IMG/VR virus record: IMGVR_UViG_3300030105_002245
Location: 1 to 36,082 of that record
Strand: one strand, 5' to 3'
Length of the DNA: 36,082 nt
Origin: a virus
Part shown: in pieces, positions 30,358 to 36,082 of the stretch
Layout: every line of letters starts with the position of its first letter
Position numbering within the stretch: the first letter of the stretch is position 1
Program-made: the position numbers and the translations under genes
The notes under the pieces: generated by a model
The model's database searches: none
Seen by the model: the letters and a program-made list of their open reading frames with translations, nothing else
Told to the model about the DNA's origin: nothing

Positions 30358-30708
30358 ATGGAGCTGACAACCTCACATGGGATTCAACTAGTTATTTTGC
30401 TCGCTGGAGTGGCAGGAGGATATGCTGTAGTTAAGTCAAACCTTAGCAGAGTTATGTCTGACCTTGCGGCGTTCCATAAAGCCCACGATGCATACAGGTC
30501 GAAATTTGATGACAGGCTTGATGCTGCTGAATCTGAAAGATCAGTAATCACGGCTCGAGTTAGCACTTTGGCCTCTATAAACTCTGTAGATAATTTAGCA
30601 GACTTAAACTCACGCCTTGCCCGTTTAGAAATGGGCCAAGAAATATTGTTTAAAGACATGGACAGGCAAAAATCACTTCACAGCGGGAAGCACCCTAAGC
30701 AGGATTAG
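30358..30708 (+). CDS. Membrane-anchored coiled-coil protein, possible inner-membrane spanin
   Basis: This 116-residue protein starts behind CGAAGGAGGATTAAA. It has one N-terminal transmembrane helix (GIQLVILLAGVAGGYAVV, 8-25) followed by a coiled-coil-like stretch (about 30-105) and a polar tail. That is the layout of i-spanins, which disrupt the outer membrane with a lipoprotein partner. I find no clear lipoprotein partner, so the spanin call is tentative. Confidence 0.6.
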   Translation: MELTTSHGIQLVILLAGVAGGYAVVKSNLSRVMSDLAAFHKAHDAYRSKFDDRLDAAESERSVITARVSTLASINSVDNLADLNSRLARLEMGQEILFKDMDRQKSLHSGKHPKQD

Positions 30709-30712
30709 AAAA

Positions 30713-30808
30713 ATGCCCGTATTGATAATTGGCTTTCCTAGCCTTTTAAAATTAAGTAAAATAATAAAGCAACCGAGCGCACCAAGGATTTTTAATAATG
30801 CCACTTAA
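30713..30808 (+). CDS. Possible micro-protein (31 residues)
   Basis: An ATG at 30713 behind GCAGGATTAGAAAA opens a 31-codon frame (MPVLIIGFPSLLKLSKIIKQ, then a short tail) overlapping the next gene by 11 bp. The N-terminal half is hydrophobic. It may be spurious, since the space is otherwise just the leader of the 30798 gene. Confidence 0.25.
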   Translation: MPVLIIGFPSLLKLSKIIKQPSAPRIFNNAT

Positions 30809-32681
30809 TGTTGTTCAAATGAGTCCGGGGATTGTTAAAGACATAACAGAATATTCTGCTGGGAAAAATGGCCCTTTCTGGGTAGATGGCAATAATGTTC
30901 GTTTTAAAAACGGCTATGCAACAAAGATTGGTGGCTGGAAAAATGAAGCTATATTTGCTTTAGATGCCTCAGGCAACATAGACACAGGCACAGCAACTGC
31001 ACTTACTGGTGCTCCACGGAAAATTCTTTTTTGGAGAGGGATAACTAGCGGCGAAGATTTTCTTTCTGTTGGCACACATAATCACCTTTATATAATAAAC
31101 AACAATGGCCTTTACGATATAACTCCGACAATAACAACAGCAAGCCTAACTAACCCATTCACAACTGCTAGTGGAAGTGCTGTAGTAACTGTTGCTGACA
31201 CAAGTCACGGTCAACAAGATGGCGATTTTGTTGCATTCACAGGAGCCTCAGCAGTAAACAACGTAGCCGCAAATACACTTAATCGTAAAGCTGGCTATCA
31301 AATAACTTTTGTGAATGCGAACAGCTATAAAATTACCACTCCAGACACTGCTAATGGATCTGGGGCTGGGGGTGGAAGTGTAACGGCTCTTTATCTTGTC
31401 GGGGTAGATGAAGAGCTAGGAACTCAAACTGCAGCTCCAGCTCTTGGCTGGGGATCGGGTGGCTGGGGAGAGAGTACTTGGGGCACCCCTAGAACAAGTG
31501 GGACAACAGGTGTTGTTATAGAGCAAACAAATTGGGCACTTTCTCTTTGGGGAGAGGACTTAGTTGCTTCTGTTCGGAATGGCCAAATATATTACTGGGA
31601 TGCATCTGAGGGCTATGACAGGGCAGTCCTTGCCTCAAGCCTTACCGGGGCTTCTGATGTTCCCACTGTAAACCGAGTAACAATTGTTTCTTTTCCTGAC
31701 AGGCATCTTGTCTCTGGCGGTTGTAATTTACTAGGAACCACGACAATTGACCCAATGCTTGTGCGCTGGTCAGACCAAGAAAATCCTGTTGATTGGACGC
31801 CAAGGGTTACAAACACAGCTGGCGACCAGCGGCTTGAGCTTGGAACTAAAATTGTTGCAATGATCCCAACTAGAGAAGAAATTTTTATATCGACTGACGA
31901 GGCTGTCTATGGAATGGCTTTTGTTGGGCCGCCTTTTGTGTTCTCCTTCCGGCTCGTAGGTGCAAACTGCGGAACTATTGGCATAAACACTATGATGAAT
32001 GTTGATGGTGATGTTTACTGGATGGGGAAGTCAGACTTCTTCCTTTACAATGGCTCTGTTCAAGAGATCCCTTGCCCAGTTCAATTTTTTGTTTTTGGAA
32101 GAATGAACAAAGATCAATTTGATAAAAACTTTGCAGCTCACAATAAAGAGTTTAACGAGGTTTCTTGGTTTTATGTCAGCACAGACGCTGTTGGTGCAAA
32201 CCCAGAGCCAGACTCTTACGTTACTTATAATTACCGAGACAAGGCATGGTCTATCGGGACAATCGATAGAAATTGTTGGTTTGATTCGTTTGGCTTTCGC
32301 AAAGTGCCATTTGCATTCTCAGCTAATGGTCTTCTGTACAACCATGAGGTCGGCGCAGACGACGATGGCTCTGCCCTGTCTGCATTTATAACAAGCTCAC
32401 CTATGGAGATCTCTCCCACCGGAAATGACATCATGCTTGTTGATAAAATAATCCCAGATGTGGAGATCTCTGGGTCGTTGAGATGCACTGTTTTTTCTAA
32501 AAAATATCCAAACGACAGCACAATAACAAAAGGTCCGTTTACTCTTTCACAGAACACAGCTAAAATAAGTATGAGGTCTCGTGGGCGTCAAATGAGCTTA
32601 AAGCTAGAGAGCACAGGCACAGGAGACGCTTGGTTGCTTGGTGACTTCAGGGTGAATACCCGTCAGGATGGAATGAGATGA
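30798..32681 (+). CDS. Tail nozzle/stabilisation-type protein (large beta-rich tail protein)
   Basis: The 627-residue protein starts behind CAAGGATTTTTAATA. It begins VVQMSPGIVKDITEYSAGKN with PFWVDGNNVRFKNGYATKIG, a start I know from short-tailed phage tail (P22 gp10-like) proteins. The rest is beta-rich with Trp/Gly blocks (ALGWGSGGWGESTWGTP) and propeller-like repeats (RWSDQENPVDWTPRVTNTAG, then MIPTREEIFISTDEAVY). Proteins of this type close the portal channel and form the tail nozzle. Confidence 0.82.
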   Translation: MPLNVVQMSPGIVKDITEYSAGKNGPFWVDGNNVRFKNGYATKIGGWKNEAIFALDASGNIDTGTATALTGAPRKILFWRGITSGEDFLSVGTHNHLYIINNNGLYDITPTITTASLTNPFTTASGSAVVTVADTSHGQQDGDFVAFTGASAVNNVAANTLNRKAGYQITFVNANSYKITTPDTANGSGAGGGSVTALYLVGVDEELGTQTAAPALGWGSGGWGESTWGTPRTSGTTGVVIEQTNWALSLWGEDLVASVRNGQIYYWDASEGYDRAVLASSLTGASDVPTVNRVTIVSFPDRHLVSGGCNLLGTTTIDPMLVRWSDQENPVDWTPRVTNTAGDQRLELGTKIVAMIPTREEIFISTDEAVYGMAFVGPPFVFSFRLVGANCGTIGINTMMNVDGDVYWMGKSDFFLYNGSVQEIPCPVQFFVFGRMNKDQFDKNFAAHNKEFNEVSWFYVSTDAVGANPEPDSYVTYNYRDKAWSIGTIDRNCWFDSFGFRKVPFAFSANGLLYNHEVGADDDGSALSAFITSSPMEISPTGNDIMLVDKIIPDVEISGSLRCTVFSKKYPNDSTITKGPFTLSQNTAKISMRSRGRQMSLKLESTGTGDAWLLGDFRVNTRQDGMR

Positions 32682-32842
32682 GTCTTTTTAGCGTAAGATT
32701 GCCGCAAGCTCCAAGCAATTGGTCAAAGGCTTGGGCTGATAGGTCATTTTCTACGATAGAGCTTTTAATGAGCCAGATAAGTGTCTCTGCTGAGGAGAAT
32801 TCAAAACAAACCTCTGAGCGACAAGGCTGGTTTTTAGGTTAA
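32678..32842 (+). CDS. Small protein between tail genes (54 residues)
   Basis: Start ATG at 32678 overlaps the previous stop (ATGA), and its stop overlaps the next ATG (TAATG). The product is MSLFSVRLPQAPSNWSKAWA, then a short helix and WFLG. Coupling on both sides supports it as real. Function unknown. Confidence 0.7.
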   Translation: MSLFSVRLPQAPSNWSKAWADRSFSTIELLMSQISVSAEENSKQTSERQGWFLG

Positions 32843-33165
32843 TGGCAAACGACTTTAAAAATGAAAAGGTTGATTTAACAACAACTAACGCCACAGTTCT
32901 TTATACAGCACCTGCGGCTAAAACTGCGGTGTTCAAGTCAATCCTCGTTTCAGAAGATACCGGAAATGCAGATACAATAACAGTTACAATTACAAATGCG
33001 GCGGCGGCAGTTTTTAGCCTTTTTAAAATAAAAGCTGTTGCGGCAAATACAACCATTGAGCTTTTAACACAGCCACTAGTTGTTGAGACTGGCGAAATAA
33101 TTAAATTAACAGCTGCGACAGCCAACAGACTTCATGTTGTTGCAAGTTACATGGAGATAAGTTGA
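32842..33165 (+). CDS. Small beta-rich virion protein
   Basis: The 107-residue product (LYTAPAAKTAVFKSILVSED, then TIELLTQPLVVETGEIIKLT) has the TAPA-x-KT-x-V-x-KSI pattern I know from phage small structural proteins near tail genes. It resembles the 27384-27713 protein in size and strand layout. It may be a tail or fibre accessory. Confidence 0.75.
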   Translation: MANDFKNEKVDLTTTNATVLYTAPAAKTAVFKSILVSEDTGNADTITVTITNAAAAVFSLFKIKAVAANTTIELLTQPLVVETGEIIKLTAATANRLHVVASYMEIS

Positions 33166-34526
33166 TGGCAGATATTGCTCCAAATAGCGGTGCACTTTCC
33201 CTCCTTGGTGGTGCGCTCGACAATAATGAAGAGCCAGATCCTATTGCTCTTTATCAGCTTCAGGTTCAATCACCAGAGATCGGTGGTGGCCAAAAATTGC
33301 AGGATGTTTATGGAACATCTTCAATGCCTGTTTTTGAGTGGGTGAAGTCAATTCAAACAGGAGAGCGAACTTATAACCCGGCTGACTCGTTTGACCAGCA
33401 AAGAGCTGAGGAGTATCGGCAACTTCAACAAATCAACCCAGAGCTTCCTAAAATTCCGGGCATCGGTGATATTGCAAAAGGACTTGCCGCACCAATTGGA
33501 GGCTTTGTTGCTGAAAAAATTGCAACAGCTGCTCTTGATCCCCTTGTTGGAAAAGGGGTTGAAAATGTTCTCAGTGCGTCTGGCAAGGCAATTCTTCCAA
33601 ATTTTGCAAAGGGCAGCACCACAGCTCTCCCAAGCCAAATTATTAGAGATGCAAATTCAGAATTTTTTTCTGCGATTAACTCATCATCTCTAACGCCAGA
33701 AATGAACCTTGGCAATAATGTTAGGTTTATTCCTGATCTTGCTAACCAACAAGCCGCAGTAGCAAGTGGACAAGAAGCCCTTTTCAATACATTAGCTGCA
33801 GATCCAATCGCAATTGCAAAACGACTTGGCAATCAAAATGTTTACACTAATACGGCTTTAAACAAAGCAGGTGGCTATAGTGGATCTGGAAGTGTTGTCA
33901 GTGCTAGTAATGTAAAAGATCTCGCCGGAGATAATACATATTTGTCCGGTGTTTCCGATGGTCTTTTCGGCCCACAATCAATGCAGACAACTTGGGGTCC
34001 AGCAGCTACTAATGCAGTTGTTCAATTTGGCATTAATGTTTTGATGGGGCAAGATCCTGTTAAAGCTGCAAAAACTGCTGGTGCTTCAGCTATCGGTGGA
34101 GCTATCGGAGCAGCTGTAACAGGGGGAAGCCCGATTGGTGCTATGATAGGAAGCGCAATAGGCGGTAGCATCGGTGGCAGGGTTATTTGCAACGAACTTC
34201 AACGTCAGGGCTTAATGACCAGAGAACAAGTTCTTCTAGACTATCGATTTACTCGTGATTATTTAACTCCAGCCCATGTCAATGGATACCACTACTGGGC
34301 AATTCACGTTGTCCGTCAGCTTCGCAAAGGCAAGAGAGTTACGCTGTGGAAACATATTGCAACTCATCGTTCAAATGAGATTGCTTATATTTATGGCAAG
34401 AGAGAAAAGCCCGACTACCTCGGTAAAGTATATCGCTATGCGACAGAGCCGCTCTGTTGGGTTATCGGTAAATTGAAAAATAAAGAGTCAGACTGGTCTG
34501 TGCTCTATAAACCTAAGGAGATTTAA
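33165..34526 (+). CDS. Internal virion/ejection protein with glycine-zipper segment
   Basis: The ATG at 33165 overlaps the previous stop (TGATG) behind ATGGAGATAAGT, giving 453 residues. The body is Ala/Asn/Gln-rich. Around residues 302-342 lies a glycine zipper (AIGGAIGAAVTGGSPIGAMI and GSAIGGSIGG) that could insert into membranes. A conserved C-terminal domain follows (CNELQRQGLMTREQVLLDYR, then NGYHYWAIHVVRQLRKGKRV). This combination fits a protein ejected with DNA that forms a channel. No lytic active site is seen. Confidence 0.75.
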   Translation: MADIAPNSGALSLLGGALDNNEEPDPIALYQLQVQSPEIGGGQKLQDVYGTSSMPVFEWVKSIQTGERTYNPADSFDQQRAEEYRQLQQINPELPKIPGIGDIAKGLAAPIGGFVAEKIATAALDPLVGKGVENVLSASGKAILPNFAKGSTTALPSQIIRDANSEFFSAINSSSLTPEMNLGNNVRFIPDLANQQAAVASGQEALFNTLAADPIAIAKRLGNQNVYTNTALNKAGGYSGSGSVVSASNVKDLAGDNTYLSGVSDGLFGPQSMQTTWGPAATNAVVQFGINVLMGQDPVKAAKTAGASAIGGAIGAAVTGGSPIGAMIGSAIGGSIGGRVICNELQRQGLMTREQVLLDYRFTRDYLTPAHVNGYHYWAIHVVRQLRKGKRVTLWKHIATHRSNEIAYIYGKREKPDYLGKVYRYATEPLCWVIGKLKNKESDWSVLYKPKEI

Positions 34527-34527
34527 T

Positions 34528-34839
34528 ATGGCTGAACCAATGATGATGAATGGCGCAACTGATAGTCCACTTTCTATGCTTTCTGCAGAAGCTCGTGAAG
34601 GCATGATGCGGCCATCTGAAGAGATTAAGGCAGTGTTGCTTGCTCGCCTTGGAAACATGGCTCCTGAAGAGCTGAGCATGCTTGATCAAGCAATAACCCC
34701 GGCTGTTGCTCAAGTTCTTGTAAGGCTACTGCCAGAGTTGCGTGAGATTGTTGAGCAAGTTGGTGCTCAGGAAAGTGCTCCAGAGCAGGAGGCTCCTATG
34801 CAGGGTGGTGAGCAGATGGGTGCTTTGAGTGGAATGTAA
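34528..34839 (+). CDS. Small Met/Glu/Gln-rich protein, unknown function
   Basis: The 103-residue product starts behind AAGGAGATTTAAT. It is helical and rich in Met, Glu and Ala (EEIKAVLLARLGNMAPEELS), with a Gln/Glu-rich tail ending MGALSGM. It may act as a virion accessory or chaperone. Position between two ejection-type genes suggests an internal head protein. Confidence 0.7.
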   Translation: MAEPMMMNGATDSPLSMLSAEAREGMMRPSEEIKAVLLARLGNMAPEELSMLDQAITPAVAQVLVRLLPELREIVEQVGAQESAPEQEAPMQGGEQMGALSGM

Positions 34840-35282
34840 TGGAGATAAGATGGGCAAGCCCGTTTGAGATCTCTACTATTGTTGCGTTACTTGTAACTAT
34901 GCATGAAGAGGCTGAGATTAAATTGACACCAGTGAACACAGAGAAAACATTCTCTCAGGTTAATGAGATCATTCACCGAGGGATTTGCCTTGTTGCTGTT
35001 GATGATGGAGAAATTGTCGGCACAATTGGTGGCAAGCAAATTAAAGACTGGTGGTCTGATAAAACTCATGTTGGTGATTATTGGTTCTATGTCTCGAAAG
35101 ATAAAAGAGCAAGCCGGGCGGCTTTGATGCTTGTAAAAGAGTTTATATCAACATCAAAGAAATTTTTTCCTCTAGATAAAATCAGGCTTGCGCATATATT
35201 TTCTGGAGATGGTTTGCGGAAAGATAAATTTTTTGAACGCCTAGGCTTGAAAAAAGCTGGCACTGTATTTTTGGAGGTATAA
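34839..35282 (+). CDS. GNAT-family N-acetyltransferase
   Basis: The 147-residue protein starts by a TAATG overlap. The GNAT pattern is visible: an N-terminal strand (MEIRWASPFEISTIVALL), the CLVAVDDGEIVGTIGGKQI beta hairpin (49-67), WFYVSKDKRASRAALMLVKE (residues 82-101, the acetyl-CoA-binding region) and KFFERLGLKKAGTVFLEV at the end, the canonical C-terminal strand. It transfers an acetyl group from acetyl-CoA to an unknown substrate. Confidence 0.85.
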   Translation: MEIRWASPFEISTIVALLVTMHEEAEIKLTPVNTEKTFSQVNEIIHRGICLVAVDDGEIVGTIGGKQIKDWWSDKTHVGDYWFYVSKDKRASRAALMLVKEFISTSKKFFPLDKIRLAHIFSGDGLRKDKFFERLGLKKAGTVFLEV

Positions 35283-36082
35283 ATGGGATCAGCTTGCACA
35301 TCTGGCGTACAAGAGCTGCCACAATCATCAGAGGTTATTTCTGAGACAGAGATCCCAGCATGGGTTTCCGCTGGTGGCCGGGAAATTTACGAGCAAGCTC
35401 GTGAGCTTTCAAGATCAGAGTTCCCCGGCTACACCGCTCCTCGGATAACAACTTACGATAGTGTCTCCGGTGAGGGCCAGTCAAAACTTTCAGAAGCTGA
35501 GCAGATGGGAACAGGAATCCTAACTGATGAAGCTCGCTCGTTTGAGCCTTATATCTCTGAGGCGGCGAGCCAAATTAGATCTCTAGATCCAACCTACTCT
35601 GGAATGTCGTCTGAAGAGCTTATTGGTGCGCCTCAAGATGTCGGTACTTTTAACATGGAGTCGGCACAGCCTTTCCTTGATATTTACCAGCAAGCCTCTG
35701 ACCCAGCAGTTAGGGAGCTTGAACGCCAAATTGAGCAAGAGAGGATTTCTCAAGATGCTCAGGCGGTGCAGCGTGGTGCTTTTGGTGGCTCTAGGCAGGG
35801 GATCGTTGATACGTTGACAGCTACCGAGGGTGCTGCTCGCCTTGCTGATTTAAGGCAAAGGGCAACACAAGAAGGGCTGCAGTTCGCTTCAAACCAATAT
35901 AATCAAGATCGTGCCACAAGGCTAACGCAAGCAGAATCAGATCGCACAGCTCGTTTTGGTGCTGAAGATGCTGCTCGTGGCAGGTATGATCTAGAGCAGT
36001 CTGCAGGTTTACGAAGAGGACAGGCTCTACAGGGCTTTGCGCCACTTGTCCAAGGTCTGCAAGAACAAGCCGCTGGCGGCAT
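35283..36082 (+). CDS. Large internal virion/ejection-type protein, partial (runs off window end)
   Basis: The start at 35283 follows TTTTTGGAGGTATAA, and the frame is open to the end. The visible 266 residues are helical and rich in Gln, Ala, Arg and Glu (ERQIEQERISQDAQAVQRGA, then FGGSRQGIVDTL). Such long helical proteins with AFGGSRQ-type motifs are common internal ejection proteins in podoviruses and marine phages. The sequence MGSACTSG at the start is not a clear lipobox. The remainder is beyond the window. Confidence 0.75.
   Translation, partial: MGSACTSGVQELPQSSEVISETEIPAWVSAGGREIYEQARELSRSEFPGYTAPRITTYDSVSGEGQSKLSEAEQMGTGILTDEARSFEPYISEAASQIRSLDPTYSGMSSEELIGAPQDVGTFNMESAQPFLDIYQQASDPAVRELERQIEQERISQDAQAVQRGAFGGSRQGIVDTLTATEGAARLADLRQRATQEGLQFASNQYNQDRATRLTQAESDRTARFGAEDAARGRYDLEQSAGLRRGQALQGFAPLVQGLQEQAAGG

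Noticed and set aside
1-36082. tRNA genes, CRISPR arrays, insertion sequences, integrase or attachment sites
   Set aside because: I looked for acceptor-stem/T-loop patterns, spaced direct repeats, transposase motifs and recombinase motifs and found none convincing. This is a by-eye search, so a tRNA-finding program could still find one.

Overview
The window is a contiguous piece of a tailed double-stranded DNA bacteriophage genome. The evidence is a complete packaging and head module (terminase small and large subunits, portal, scaffold, major capsid protein), neck and tail genes, a lysis cassette and internal-virion proteins. There is no tape-measure gene, and the tail genes look like a short-tailed (podovirus-type) neck, nozzle and fibre set. 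I see no integrase, attachment site, tRNA, rRNA, CRISPR array or insertion sequence. Gene content and the many small lysine-rich proteins resemble uncultured marine phages I remember. The host cannot be read from the sequence; a marine proteobacterium is a guess.

Layout. (1) Positions 1-4659 on the minus strand hold an early/replication block: a UvrD-type helicase cut by the window edge, a small protein, an archaeo-eukaryotic-type primase with a cysteine cluster, and three conserved phage proteins of unknown role. (2) Positions 4660-5082 are a non-coding divergent control region. It has a perfect 16-bp inverted repeat around an A-rich tract, repeated GTAAC boxes, two palindromes and a sigma70-like rightward promoter; it is a candidate replication origin or operator. 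(3) Positions 5083-6062 hold three small early plus-strand genes and two strong hairpin terminators. (4) Positions 6207-10618 encode packaging and portal. (5) Positions 10611-18837 are an unusual accessory stretch between portal and capsid. It has many tiny Lys-rich proteins and several proteins that look like a split-up large polyvalent protein (ADP-ribosyltransferase-like, polyvalent-protein-associated and ParB-like domains). One lone minus-strand gene here has its own consensus promoter. (6) Positions 18840-22175 hold a GroES-like co-chaperonin, the scaffold, two virion proteins and the major capsid protein, followed by a terminator. (7) Positions 22256-28605 hold decoration, neck, tail-fibre and tail-assembly genes. 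(8) Positions 28613-30708 are a probable lysis cassette: XhlA-like membrane protein, M15 peptidase and other membrane proteins. (9) Positions 30798-36082 hold a tail nozzle-like protein, small structural proteins, glycine-zipper and other internal-virion proteins, and a GNAT acetyltransferase.

How it works together. The leftward and rightward early genes fire from the divergent region and handle replication. The rightward late operon is tightly packed, with many ATGA or TAATG junctions implying translational coupling. It builds the head with the help of a phage co-chaperonin that probably redirects host GroEL, then builds the tail, lyses the cell and supplies proteins ejected with the DNA.

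Most worth follow-up: a short [F/L/V]GAL(x0-2)LP motif recurs in at least six neighbouring proteins of the portal-to-capsid module; the lone antisense gene has a near-perfect promoter; the divergent region looks origin-like; and a tail-fibre tandem repeat is almost identical in protein but heavily diverged at synonymous sites.
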